Source: an uncultured Mucilaginibacter sp. (GTDB lineage: Bacteria > Bacteroidota > Bacteroidia > Sphingobacteriales > Sphingobacteriaceae). From it: a stretch of 64,000 nt of DNA. A program made the position numbers and the translations under genes. The stretch spans positions 124,001-188,000 of the forward strand of contig CAJYJH010000041.1 in NCBI GenBank assembly GCA_913775265.1. Direction: 5' to 3'. Of this stretch, positions 1-8,372 are shown piece after piece (position 1 is the stretch's first letter; the number at the start of each line of letters is the position of its first letter). The notes under the pieces are model-generated. The model saw only the letters and a program-made list of their open reading frames with translations. It was not told the origin of the DNA and searched no databases.

Positions 1-2
1 TT

Positions 3-896
3 AATCAAGATCCTGCCTTCGCTAACATGAATGATAGCGAAGTAATGCGCAAGTATTTCGAGGATTGGAAGATTATACTGCAGATATGTAAAGAGTTTGG
101 TAACACCGTAATTATCCACTACGAGCCTGATTTGTTGGGTTACATGGAGATGTATAAAGACGATGCAGCTAAAAATACGATCAAGGTAAGCCAAAGCGGT
201 TATGCTGATGCGCAAGGTTTTACCAACGATGCTAAGGGCTTGGCGCAAGTAATTGTAAGCATGCGCGATAAATATGCACCCAATGTGTTGTTAGGCTGGC
301 ATGCTTCACAGTGGGCCACGGGTGCCGATTTGGTAAGAGGTAAGAATAATCCGGAATTGCTGGCCTCGAAAACGGCGGCTTATTATAAATCTTTAGGCGC
401 CTCTTTCGATTTAATTTTTGCCGAGTTTGCCGACCGCGATGCCGCTTACGACCAATTGGTGAATAACAAAAGCAATAGCATGTGGTCTACCGAGGCTACA
501 GCCGCTAACGATAACATGAGCGATTTTGAGCGTTTCAGGAGATTTTTGAAAAGATTGAATCAGGAAACCGGCCAAAAAATTATGCTTTGGCAAATACCAA
601 TGGGTAATACCAAAACATTAACCTGTAACAACACCAACGGGCATTATAAAGACAACAGACCCGAATATTTTATGCAGCCGGTGCTGGATAGCCGCAACAC
701 CAGTCGCTTAACTGATTATGCTCAGGCCGGAGTTATTGCGTTCTTGTTTGGTAAAGGCGCTGCTGCTTGTACCAGTTACCTGGATGCCGCTAACGATGGT
801 GTAACCGGCGCTAACGAAAGCAGCGACGACGACGGAGGTTATTTACGCAAAGCCGTAAAAGCTTATTATGCGGCAGGTGCAGTAACCATACCTTAA
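3..896 (+). CDS. 3' part of a TIM-barrel glycosidase-like protein (5' end outside window)
   Basis: The frame is open to the left window edge (N-Q-D-P-A-F-A-N before the Met at 27), so the true start lies outside and the Met at 27 is internal. I do not recognise the family. Counting from that Met, the layout resembles the catalytic half of a TIM-barrel sugar enzyme: IIHYEPDLLGYM near residue 29-40 with a candidate acidic residue E33, GWHASQWATG, then a second acidic strand end IFAEFADRD with E133, and MLWQIPMGNT near 190. Two acidic residues on successive strand ends would suit a retaining or inverting glycosidase, but this is inference. A strong terminator follows about 35 bases after the stop, so this is the end of its transcript. 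It could equally be a non-catalytic carbohydrate-binding barrel. Confidence 0.6.
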   Translation, partial: NQDPAFANMNDSEVMRKYFEDWKIILQICKEFGNTVIIHYEPDLLGYMEMYKDDAAKNTIKVSQSGYADAQGFTNDAKGLAQVIVSMRDKYAPNVLLGWHASQWATGADLVRGKNNPELLASKTAAYYKSLGASFDLIFAEFADRDAAYDQLVNNKSNSMWSTEATAANDNMSDFERFRRFLKRLNQETGQKIMLWQIPMGNTKTLTCNNTNGHYKDNRPEYFMQPVLDSRNTSRLTDYAQAGVIAFLFGKGAAACTSYLDAANDGVTGANESSDDDGGYLRKAVKAYYAAGAVTIP

Positions 897-930
897 CTTA
901 TCATTTAATAAGATGCTTTATATAGTTTTT

Positions 931-963
931 AACCCGCTCTGCCAATGGCAGGAGCGGGTTTTG
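931..963 (+). terminator. Rho-independent terminator
   Basis: Arms AACCCGCTC (931-939) and GAGCGGGTT (952-960) pair perfectly. An inner TGCC/GGCA extends the stem with one bulged G. Ts lie on both sides. It closes the gene ending at 896 and separates it from the A/T-rich segment that follows. Confidence 0.85.
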
Positions 964-1028
964 TATTTAATGTTGATTTAATATTCTAATACTAAATTGT
1001 GAAACAACTATCTTCTACAATTTACGCG

Positions 1029-1061
1029 ATCAAATTGTTATAATTATTATAACAATTTGAT
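1029..1061. promoter_or_regulatory. Perfect 33-bp palindrome upstream of the S1/AlbA_2 gene
   Basis: Arms ATCAAATTGTTATAA (1029-1043) and TTATAACAATTTGAT (1047-1061) are exact reverse complements with a 3-base spacer TTA. It ends 60 bases before the start codon at 1122. There is no T-run and no open gene to terminate, so a dimeric repressor operator or a 5' leader hairpin is more likely than a terminator. No regulator gene lies beside it. The symmetry is seen directly; the function is inferred. Confidence 0.6.
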
Positions 1062-1121
1062 ATACGAATTTTGCAAATAATATTAATTTAGACAATCTGA
1101 ACTTTTTTAAACCTAACTTAT

Positions 1122-4100
1122 ATGTCACTTATTGAATGCGAGTATATTGAGAGAACAATTATTCGTGAGAATATTTATTGGAAGATAAAGGATGTAATAA
1201 ACAATACAAGCTATATAATTCCTGAATACGAACTAAAAAATTATAACCCATCTATCGGCAAGAAGAAGCAATTCATAAAGGAATATGACAAAAAATTGAA
1301 TAAGTACTTTCTTCGAGCATGTCTAAAAAACAATTTTTATGCTGTAGGTGAAATTTACGAATTTAAAATCCTTTCTTATGTACAGCTAAAATTTGAAGGC
1401 GATGTGGTTAATCAAATTTTAGTCAGAGATAAGAACGATAATGAAATAAGTGTTCGTGTTAACAATTGGCAAAGCGAAAGTAACTGGTCTTTCGATACAT
1501 TACTATGTGAAGTATTAAGCTTCCGTGATGATGTGCCAAAGTTAAGAAATGTGGATTGCCGGCATCCTTTCTTTTCAGAAGGAAATGTCTATGAATTTAA
1601 TGTGAAAAGGGTACGATCTTCAACAAATCCTAAATCAAACAACAAAAATTATTTTTTTGAACTACTTGGTGAAGACGGATGTAATTACAGTGTTCCAGTT
1701 TTAAAATCACAAATAGACGGGTGTGCAGCAATAAAAAAAGTAAAGTGTAAAGTTGTAAATCTTAACAATCAACTTAAATTCATGCAAGTTGATGTTAGAG
1801 ATCCCTTTTTTGTTCCAATTGAAGATATTATATCTAACAGGCAATTTATAAAGAAATATTTTAGCTCAGTTATTAACAAGGATATTTTACATAACAAAAG
1901 TGAATATTTAAAAGAACAGTATGAAGCAGAAGGGGCTTTTTGGATTGTCACATATTGCGACAAAGTCTTGCCTTCAATTTTTTATGATGCAATAGAGCGT
2001 TATGATTATCAAACTGCAATTGAGGTTGCGTCGCTGCTGGTTATTTTCGAAGAATGGATAATTAGTAAGGGTTTTATTAAAGCATTTAGTGATCCGAAAA
2101 TCAGAAAAATGGCTGCGCTTAAAGCCGAAAGGCAATTAGTGAAATTTAAGCTCATAACTGATGTTTTACAAGCTTTTATAGATAATACTTATTTGCAAAT
2201 TCTTAATGATAAAGAAAAGATTGAAATATTAAAAGTAGAAGAGTTATTTTACTACTTGAGGTTTGCCAATTTCGAAATTATCAATGAGACCTTTGTCATA
2301 AATAGGATTGTAGCCGAAACAGCTATTCTTACTTCCAGTGAAAACTTTTTTCTTAGTCTAATTGAAAGATTGATTTCAGATAAAATCAGATCGTTTCAAG
2401 GCAAAAATGATGATGATTTTCTTTTAGTTACAGGTAACCTAAATATAAAGTTTAAAAATAAAATTCAACAAGAAAAATATTTCAATTGGTTATACTGTCG
2501 TTACGTTATTCTTAATTCAATTAGGGAAGAGAAGAAGGCTAGCCTGATATTGGCAACACTTCATAGAGAATTTTTCAATGATGTTAAAAACATTGAATTG
2601 AAAAGGAGCCTTTTGACAAACGCCATAAATATCTTAAATAGTGAATCTACAGCAACTAATAATTATTTTTCTTTCGATGACAGCGGTTTAAGATTGGAAG
2701 AACAAAAAATTAATGACACGAAACTATTTACATACATACAAACTCAGGATTGGGTGGAATTAAAAAAGCTTAATGAGAGTGATGCTGATTTTACAGTACA
2801 TATCATTAAAAGAACATCCTTTGGATTTGATGTCGTGTACAAATCATGTATTGGCTTTTTGCCGCTTCAACAAGTTAATAGCTCCGAACTGAAGAAATAT
2901 GAATTTGATGAGATTGATTTTACTTTGACTGTAAAGTGTTTATCGATTTGTGAAGATTTTAAATTTTTTATTGTGAAAGAAGGAGATATTTACAGCGAGA
3001 CATATTTCATTGAGAACAACAAAGCAATTGCGATAAAAAAAGGTATGGTTTGCGATGGGTATGTGAGAAGTTATCAGGGATTTGGAGTGTTCGTTAATAC
3101 TATTTTTGGTGTTGGGCTTTTGCATTATTCAAATATATCTTCACACATTTGGGATGAACCGCGGTTGCGGCTTCATTTTAGAAAAGGAAAGTCGATTAAA
3201 GTAGTTATCAATGACTTTGGCGACGGACGGGTTGATCTATCTTTAAAGCTTTTAGAAGGTACAAATTTTCGTCAAGATTATTATGATTTTTTAGATAAGG
3301 TCGATAATGATTATCTTGAAGAAGATATCATATCGGATAATGATGAATACTTCGATAGTATTTATGATATAAATTTGAGGTTTATATTACAAAAAGCACT
3401 TTGCTTTCAACAATTAGCTTTAGTTAGTCTTGAGCTTAAAGATAAGATTGACTCATTACTTTTAGCTAAACATCTTTTTTCTACAGCTAACAATGTAAGG
3501 TCATATTTGATAAATATTTACATTCAATTTTTTGAAGTTTTATTACTAGTCAGGGGTGCTATCCAAGATTTTTCTGCAGAGAAGTGGAAGGAGGTACAGT
3601 CCGAAGCAGAAAATATAAAAAAGAGTATTGACTTGAAAACTATTTCTGTATTTCCAGACTCGGAAAAGTTAGTTTACTTTCTTAATATTTTAATTTTGTT
3701 TAACGAAAAAAAAGACGAGAATATTGAAACTCTGTATAACTATGTTAAAGAGTACGATAAATCGAAAAGTAAAGCATCCTTGAAGACGTTAGCAAAAATT
3801 ACACTTTCAAACAATTTAATGATATCTGAATCCGAGGATAGTTCCGAATTTTCATTAAGGAACCTCAAACTTATTAGTTCATACTTAGAAAGTGGTATTT
3901 TATCTTTGAAAGAAACTGTATCGGATAAGTTGCAGAGAGAGATCAACGAAAAAGTAAAATATTACGCTGCTATGATTCAAGAAGACGAAGGTCAATCTCT
4001 AGAGTTTAAGCAAACTTTTTTAGTTCCAATCTTAGATGATAAAAAGGATGCATATCTTAAAAAGCTAACACCTGATTTAAGGGAGGAACAGCTTATCAAA

Positions 4101-4523
4101 AAAAGAAAAGCAATAAAGCACAGTGCATTTAAAACATTATGTGCTTTTGCTAACACATCTGGTGGTATACTAATGATAGGTGTATCTGACGATAAGCGAG
4201 TAACAGGCTTGGAAATAGACTATAATTCACTTAAGCAACAAAATAGGGATGGATTCGGAAAAAGGTTTGATGACGATGTTAAAACATTTTTTGGTGAAAG
4301 TTTCTTTTCTTTGCTTGATAAGCAGTTCTTGAAGTTTCCTGAAGGTGATATTTTAATAATAAAAGTTTCTGCTAGTCCTGAAGAAATTTTTATGTTCAAA
4401 GATGAAGAAGGTAAAGATACCGAAGAGTTGTACATAAGGAGGTTGACCTCTTCAGAGCAGTTAAAGGGAAGCGAATTAGTTCGGTTCATAAAATTGAGAC
4501 ATGCTAAGCAATTGATAGCATAA
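1122..4523 (+). CDS. Large multidomain protein with S1-like and C-terminal AlbA_2 (Schlafen-type) domains
   Basis: This 1133-residue cytosolic protein has no signal peptide or membrane segment. The N-terminus shows three repeats of about 80 residues, ending near 70, 150 and 230. Repeats 2 and 3 share R[HD]PFF, which suggests small beta barrels. A helical middle follows. A degenerate barrel lies near 557-625, and a clear S1-type RNA-binding fold lies near 641-710 (GMVCDGYVRSYQGFGVFV). Another helical stretch leads to a C-terminal AlbA_2 domain (about 957-1133) with SLEFKQ, CAFANTSGGILMIGVSDD and YIRR. AlbA_2 domains occur in Schlafen-like nucleases and regulators; no AAA or helicase part is present. 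The gene is markedly A/T-rich: hand counts give 15 and 14 G+C per 60 bases at 2221-2280 and 3661-3720, against 26 in dnaE at 46501-46560. It is a lone gene and probably acquired. A role in phage defence or RNA surveillance is inference. Confidence 0.85.
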   Translation: MSLIECEYIERTIIRENIYWKIKDVINNTSYIIPEYELKNYNPSIGKKKQFIKEYDKKLNKYFLRACLKNNFYAVGEIYEFKILSYVQLKFEGDVVNQILVRDKNDNEISVRVNNWQSESNWSFDTLLCEVLSFRDDVPKLRNVDCRHPFFSEGNVYEFNVKRVRSSTNPKSNNKNYFFELLGEDGCNYSVPVLKSQIDGCAAIKKVKCKVVNLNNQLKFMQVDVRDPFFVPIEDIISNRQFIKKYFSSVINKDILHNKSEYLKEQYEAEGAFWIVTYCDKVLPSIFYDAIERYDYQTAIEVASLLVIFEEWIISKGFIKAFSDPKIRKMAALKAERQLVKFKLITDVLQAFIDNTYLQILNDKEKIEILKVEELFYYLRFANFEIINETFVINRIVAETAILTSSENFFLSLIERLISDKIRSFQGKNDDDFLLVTGNLNIKFKNKIQQEKYFNWLYCRYVILNSIREEKKASLILATLHREFFNDVKNIELKRSLLTNAINILNSESTATNNYFSFDDSGLRLEEQKINDTKLFTYIQTQDWVELKKLNESDADFTVHIIKRTSFGFDVVYKSCIGFLPLQQVNSSELKKYEFDEIDFTLTVKCLSICEDFKFFIVKEGDIYSETYFIENNKAIAIKKGMVCDGYVRSYQGFGVFVNTIFGVGLLHYSNISSHIWDEPRLRLHFRKGKSIKVVINDFGDGRVDLSLKLLEGTNFRQDYYDFLDKVDNDYLEEDIISDNDEYFDSIYDINLRFILQKALCFQQLALVSLELKDKIDSLLLAKHLFSTANNVRSYLINIYIQFFEVLLLVRGAIQDFSAEKWKEVQSEAENIKKSIDLKTISVFPDSEKLVYFLNILILFNEKKDENIETLYNYVKEYDKSKSKASLKTLAKITLSNNLMISESEDSSEFSLRNLKLISSYLESGILSLKETVSDKLQREINEKVKYYAAMIQEDEGQSLEFKQTFLVPILDDKKDAYLKKLTPDLREEQLIKKRKAIKHSAFKTLCAFANTSGGILMIGVSDDKRVTGLEIDYNSLKQQNRDGFGKRFDDDVKTFFGESFFSLLDKQFLKFPEGDILIIKVSASPEEIFMFKDEEGKDTEELYIRRLTSSEQLKGSELVRFIKLRHAKQLIA

Positions 4524-4824
4524 AGCAATACAGGTCAAAATTTTCGTGATCTAAAGCTACTTTTTTCAATTGACTTATTATCAACGTGTTTTTCTTCAAT
4601 AATAAGTTGCAGACTCTATTTTCGATGCTTGATTAAAAACAGTGAATTCAGTTTAAGTGTATGCAATTCACTTAAGCTAATTGTTCTTATGTTATATTTA
4701 AGTGTGCTATGTCTTACTTTAAATTAAAGGCATGTCTAATATTATTAAACATTAGACATATGATGAGCCTCGGCATGATTGCGTCTAATTTTCGAATGTG
4801 ATTCGTTATTACAATATAATTTAG
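4524..4824. other. A/T-rich gene-free spacer with several inverted repeats
   Basis: No open frame of use is seen. Three small hairpins stand out: ACTTATTAT (4573-4581) with ATAATAAGT (4599-4607); TTAAGTG (4653-4659) with CACTTAA (4669-4675), nested with GTGAATT (4642-4648) and AATTCAC (4665-4671); and ATGTCTAAT (4732-4740) with ATTAGACAT (4751-4759). GTCTAATT recurs near 4793. The first may act as a weak terminator for the gene ending at 4523. The last lies just upstream of the EVE gene and could be a regulatory site. Confidence 0.5.
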
Positions 4825-5241
4825 ATGAGTGAAACGTTAAAATATTGGCTGGTGAAATCGGAGCCGTTTAAATACAGTTGGGAAAAGTTTAACCAAGATG
4901 GCCACACATTTTGGGATGGGGTACGTAATTACCAGGCCCGAAACAACCTAAAGGCAATGAAAGAGGGAGACTTAGTGTTGTTTTATCACAGCAATGAGGG
5001 TAAGGCCGTGGTTGGCATTGCCAAAGTGGTTAAAGAGTTTTACCAAGATCCTACTACTGATGATGCTAATTGGGTGGTAGTAGATTTGTCGCCAGTTGAG
5101 GCACTTAAAACGCCGGTTACCTTGGAGCAGATTAAAGCTGACGGTCGCTTAAAAGATATAAGCCTGGTGCGCCAGGGGCGCTTGTCGGTAATGGGGCTTA
5201 AAGCGGAAGAATTTGATCGCATTGTTGAGTTAGGCAGTTAA
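4825..5241 (+). CDS. EVE domain-containing protein
   Basis: This 138-residue protein is a single EVE domain (PUA-like fold, thymocyte nuclear protein 1 family). It opens with KYWLVKSEP, the hallmark start, and continues with FWDGVRNYQARNNLKAMKEGD, in which the conserved NYQARN and GD turn are intact. HSNEGKAVVGIAKVV forms the core strand pair and LVRQGRLSVMGL closes the domain. EVE domains are known to bind modified bases in DNA or RNA. Stand-alone forms like this are widespread and of uncertain role, whereas fused forms occur in modification-dependent restriction. Length is normal. The ATG at 4825 gives the canonical N-terminus. It stands alone between the foreign-looking S1/AlbA_2 gene and an aldo/keto reductase. 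Confidence 0.93.
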   Translation: MSETLKYWLVKSEPFKYSWEKFNQDGHTFWDGVRNYQARNNLKAMKEGDLVLFYHSNEGKAVVGIAKVVKEFYQDPTTDDANWVVVDLSPVEALKTPVTLEQIKADGRLKDISLVRQGRLSVMGLKAEEFDRIVELGS

Positions 5242-5335
5242 AAAGGGATTATTTAATCAGATAGATGGATAACTAAACTAACTCTTAACTGTTGGCTTAG
5301 TCAGGGTTGTTTATCTCGATTTTAAAATCAGTAGT

Positions 5336-6319
5336 ATGAATTACAGATTATTTAAAGATGTTAAAGTAGCCGAGGTGGGCTTAGGTACCTGGCAGTTAGG
5401 CAGTGCCGATTGGGGAAACGTGGACGAAAATGCCGCTTTACAAATACTAAAAACTTATACCGATGCCGGCGGCAATTTTATTGATACCGCTGACGTATAC
5501 GGCATGGGGATCAGCGAAAAGGTAATAGGCAAGTTTTTAAAAACCGTAGATAGTGAGATTTATGTCGCTACCAAATTGGGCAGGCGCGGAGATGCCGGCA
5601 ACGGCTGGCCGCAAAATTTTACTTACGATGCCATGAAGCGCCAGGCTGAAGACTCTTTAGAGCATCTTGGTGTATCACAGTTATTTTTAGAGCAACTGCA
5701 TTGTATACCAACAGAAGAAATGCGCTCGGGCAAGGTGTTCGACCATTTGCGTAAGCTGCAACAGGAGGGGTTAATTAAGCATTTCGGTGCCAGTGTCGAA
5801 ACTTCGGAAGAGGCTTTGCTTTGTTTGGAGCAGGAGGGGCTGGCTTCTTTACAAATTATTTTTAACCTATTCAGGCAGCATGTAGCCGATGAGGTGTTTG
5901 CCAAAGCTAAAGAAAAAGGTGTTGCACTGATCGTAAGGGTGCCGTTAGCAAGCGGCTTATTAAGCGGTAAATTTGACGAAAATACGAAGTTTGAAAGCAC
6001 AGATCATCGTAACTTTAATGCTAATGGTGAATCGTTTAACGCCGGCGAAACTTTCTCAGGAATTGATTTTAAAGAGGGTGTAAAGCTGAGCAATCAAATT
6101 AAACAGATGCTGCCCGGCGACCGTATGGCGCAATGGGCTATCCGCTGGATACTCGATCATCCGGAAGTAACAACCGTAATTCCGGGTGCCTCAAAAATAA
6201 GCCAGGTGAACAGTAATGTTGAAGCCTCTAATCTGCCGCCACTCTCAGCCGACTTGCATCAAGAGTTGAGGAAGCTGTATGATGAGCAAATTCACAACAA
6301 GATAAGAGGGCATTATTAA
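5336..6319 (+). CDS. Aldo/keto reductase
   Basis: This 327-residue cytosolic NADPH-dependent oxidoreductase is of the (beta/alpha)8 aldo/keto reductase family. GLGTWQLGSADWG opens the barrel. DTADVYG near residue 50-56 carries the catalytic Asp and Tyr, and ATKLGRR carries the catalytic Lys. LHC replaces the more usual LHW/H block. IRVPLASGLLSGKF and the cofactor-binding VIPGASKISQVNSN near the C-terminus are intact. The sequence looks like the COG0667 group that acts on small carbonyls; the substrate cannot be read. It is monocistronic, ends nine bases before a bidirectional terminator and converges on pyrD. Confidence 0.93.
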   Translation: MNYRLFKDVKVAEVGLGTWQLGSADWGNVDENAALQILKTYTDAGGNFIDTADVYGMGISEKVIGKFLKTVDSEIYVATKLGRRGDAGNGWPQNFTYDAMKRQAEDSLEHLGVSQLFLEQLHCIPTEEMRSGKVFDHLRKLQQEGLIKHFGASVETSEEALLCLEQEGLASLQIIFNLFRQHVADEVFAKAKEKGVALIVRVPLASGLLSGKFDENTKFESTDHRNFNANGESFNAGETFSGIDFKEGVKLSNQIKQMLPGDRMAQWAIRWILDHPEVTTVIPGASKISQVNSNVEASNLPPLSADLHQELRKLYDEQIHNKIRGHY

Positions 6320-6328
6320 TATTTAACC

Positions 6329-6368
6329 AATCAGCGTTTAAGACCATAAACTTAAACGCTGATTGCGT
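6329..6368. terminator. Bidirectional terminator between aldo/keto reductase and pyrD
   Basis: A perfect 14-bp stem AATCAGCGTTTAAG (6329-6342) / CTTAAACGCTGATT (6351-6364) has an 8-base loop. GCGTTTTA follows on the plus side, and TTAAATATTAAT on the minus side. It lies in the gap between two convergent genes and can serve both. Confidence 0.85.
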
Positions 6369-6369
6369 T

Positions 6370-7413
6370 TTATAGCGTTAGAAGCTTTTTATTAATTCGG
6401 CCAATTAAACCCGGCCCTTCATAAATAAACCCGGTGTAGAGTTGTATTAATGATGCACCTGCATCTAACTTCTCCACCGCATCCTCGGGCGAGTGTATAC
6501 CGCCTACACCAATAATCGGGAATGATTTGTTCGATTTTCCTGATAGATACCTAATCACTTCTGTGGAACGGCTGGTCAAAGGTTTGCCGCTTAATCCGCC
6601 GGGTTCATTTACCACCTCAGGTGCCGATGTTAATCCATCGCGGCTGATAGTAGTATTCGTGGCAATCACCCCGGCAATACCGGTTTGCTGCACAATCTCT
6701 ATAATATCGTCCAGTTGTTCGTTCGTCAGATCGGGTGCTATTTTAAGCAGGATGGGGCGACTAATATCGTTTTTGCGGTTACGCTGCTGCAAAGTATTCA
6801 AAATGTGCATCAGTGGCTCTTTCTCCTGCAATGCGCGCAAGCCGGGCGTGTTAGGAGAACTTACATTCACCACAAAATAATCAACCACCTCAAAAAGCCG
6901 GTCAAAGCACTTGATGTAATCACTCACGGCGTCCCCGTTGGGCGTATTTTTATTTTTACCGATGTTGCCGCCAATAATAACCGGGTTTTTAGTGGCTTCA
7001 GCCGTTTTGCGGTAAGCTGCTATGCGCGAAGCCAATACATCAACCCCAAGGTTGTTAAACCCCATCCGGTTAATTAACGCTCCATCAGCAGGTAGCCTAA
7101 ACATGCGCGGTTTAGGGTTACCGGGTTGTGGTAGGGGAGTAACAGTGCCCACTTCAATAAAGCCGAAGCCAAGGTTAGCCATTTCAGCAATGGTTTCGCC
7201 GTTTTTATCAAAACCGGCTGCCAGGCCTACCGGGTTTTTAAATTTTAGTCCGAATACGGTACGCTTCAAACGTGCGTCGTTTACCAGCCAGGCACTGCGG
7301 CTTAGTGCTGCCCCTCCCGGAACTTTATTAAAGCGTTTAAGATTACGGGTAACAAAGTAATGTACCTTTTCGGGGTCAAATTTGAATAACAGCGGCTTAA
7401 GCAACGAATACAT
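6370..7413 (-). CDS. pyrD: Quinone-dependent dihydroorotate dehydrogenase (class 2)
   Basis: This enzyme oxidises dihydroorotate to orotate in pyrimidine synthesis, using FMN and passing electrons to quinone at the inner membrane. It is 347 residues long. The N-terminal helix pair before about residue 45 is the membrane-associating part that marks class 2. [10 protein letters not shown] (63-72) and NRMGFNN (115-121) form the FMN and substrate pockets. [11 protein letters not shown] (183-193) holds the catalytic serine. [19 protein letters not shown] and [12 protein letters not shown] bind the phosphate. A -7 promoter element TAAATTTG lies only five bases before the ATG, which fixes the start and predicts a very short leader. 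Single gene. Confidence 0.97.
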   Translation of the reverse strand: MYSLLKPLLFKFDPEKVHYFVTRNLKRFNKVPGGAALSRSAWLVNDARLKRTVFGLKFKNPVGLAAGFDKNGETIAEMANLGFGFIEVGTVTPLPQPGNPKPRMFRLPADGALINRMGFNNLGVDVLASRIAAYRKTAEATKNPVIIGGNIGKNKNTPNGDAVSDYIKCFDRLFEVVDYFVVNVSSPNTPGLRALQEKEPLMHILNTLQQRNRKNDISRPILLKIAPDLTNEQLDDIIEIVQQTGIAGVIATNTTISRDGLTSAPEVVNEPGGLSGKPLTSRSTEVIRYLSGKSNKSFPIIGVGGIHSPEDAVEKLDAGASLIQLYTGFIYEGPGLIGRINKKLLTL

Positions 7414-7417
7414 GTCA

Positions 7418-7425
7418 CAAATTTA
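7418..7425 (-). promoter_or_regulatory. -7 promoter element of pyrD
   Basis: TAAATTTG on the minus strand matches the Bacteroidota -7 consensus TAnnTTTG and sits five bases upstream of the pyrD ATG. No clear -33 element was seen. Confidence 0.55.
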
Positions 7426-7492
7426 GGGCTTTGTATTCTTAGTTTGCAGATATCATGAAAACAATCTACTTTAGGTAATCCAATTTACCTGT

Positions 7493-8251
7493 ATGAGTAA
7501 CCAGTTTAATCGTCGTAATTTCATCAGCAGTGCAGCCACTGCAACCCTTGCCGCCATTGCTATTCCCGATATTGTATCTGCTGCAGTAAGCAATAGCAGT
7601 GCTAAAAAGCTGACATTGAATGACAACGACACTATACTTTTTCAGGGTGATAGTATAACCGATGCCGGTCGGAACAAGACTAATACCACACCGAACAGCG
7701 CGCCGATGTTAGGCACCGGCTACGCCTTTTTGGCTGCAGGTAATTTGTTGATGCACCAGGCCACCAAAAACCTAAAGATTTACAATCGTGGCATTAGTGG
7801 TAATAAAGTTTATCAGCTGGCCGAACGTTGGGATGCGGACTGCCTGCAGATTAAGCCCAATGTGCTGAGCATTATGATTGGCGTAAACGATTTTTGGCAT
7901 ACCTTAGGAGGTGGCTATACCGGTACAATCGAAACATATCGAACCGATTACCGTAAACTGCTCGATCGTACCAAGCAGGCACTGCCTGATGTAAAATTAA
8001 TTATCGGCGAGCCTTTTGCCGTAAACGGCATTAAAGCGGTAACCGACCAATGGTATCCTAAGTTTAATGAGTACCGCCAGGCTGCCCGCGAGATTGCCGA
8101 CAGCTATAATGCAGTATTCATCCCATACCAAAGCGTGTTTGATGAAGCACAAAAAACAGCTCCCGGTAGCTACTGGACTGCCGACGGCGTGCATCCAACT
8201 TTAGCCGGTGCCAACCTGATGGCCGAGGCTTGGCTGAAGATGATAAAATAG
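7493..8251 (+). CDS. Tat-exported SGNH/GDSL-family hydrolase
   Basis: This 252-residue secreted esterase-like enzyme starts with a twin-arginine type signal (RRNFISSAAT, then a hydrophobic stretch ending near AIPDIVSAA). Block I is ILFQGDSITDAGR with nucleophile S54. Block III is IMIGVNDFW with N132. Block V is DGVHPTLAG with D231 and H234. All catalytic residues of the SGNH fold are present. The closest type from memory is the rhamnogalacturonan or xylan acetylesterase-like group, which deacetylates plant polysaccharides; the substrate is not certain. It is transcribed divergently from pyrD and alone. The ATG at 7493 is the only start that leaves the signal complete. Confidence 0.9.
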   Translation: MSNQFNRRNFISSAATATLAAIAIPDIVSAAVSNSSAKKLTLNDNDTILFQGDSITDAGRNKTNTTPNSAPMLGTGYAFLAAGNLLMHQATKNLKIYNRGISGNKVYQLAERWDADCLQIKPNVLSIMIGVNDFWHTLGGGYTGTIETYRTDYRKLLDRTKQALPDVKLIIGEPFAVNGIKAVTDQWYPKFNEYRQAAREIADSYNAVFIPYQSVFDEAQKTAPGSYWTADGVHPTLAGANLMAEAWLKMIK

Positions 8252-8358
8252 GTATTTGATTAGTTATTGGCTTCGTGCGCTAATCGACTAAACTGGCGCA
8301 ATTTATAATTTGACATTGCCTTAGCGTGACGCTCTTTACCCTTTCGTACCAAAAAGGT

Positions 8359-8366
8359 ATCTTTGT
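8359..8366 (+). promoter_or_regulatory. -7 promoter element of the ABC-F gene
   Basis: TATCTTTG matches TAnnTTTG and ends six bases before the ATG at 8373, which supports that start and a very short leader. Confidence 0.6.
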
Positions 8367-8372
8367 GGGTAA

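Noticed and set aside
4220..4528. 102-residue minus-strand frame at the 3' end of the S1/AlbA_2 gene
   Set aside because: It is antisense to the conserved AlbA_2 domain, which is clearly the coding strand; considered as an antitoxin-like gene but has no motif or promoter.
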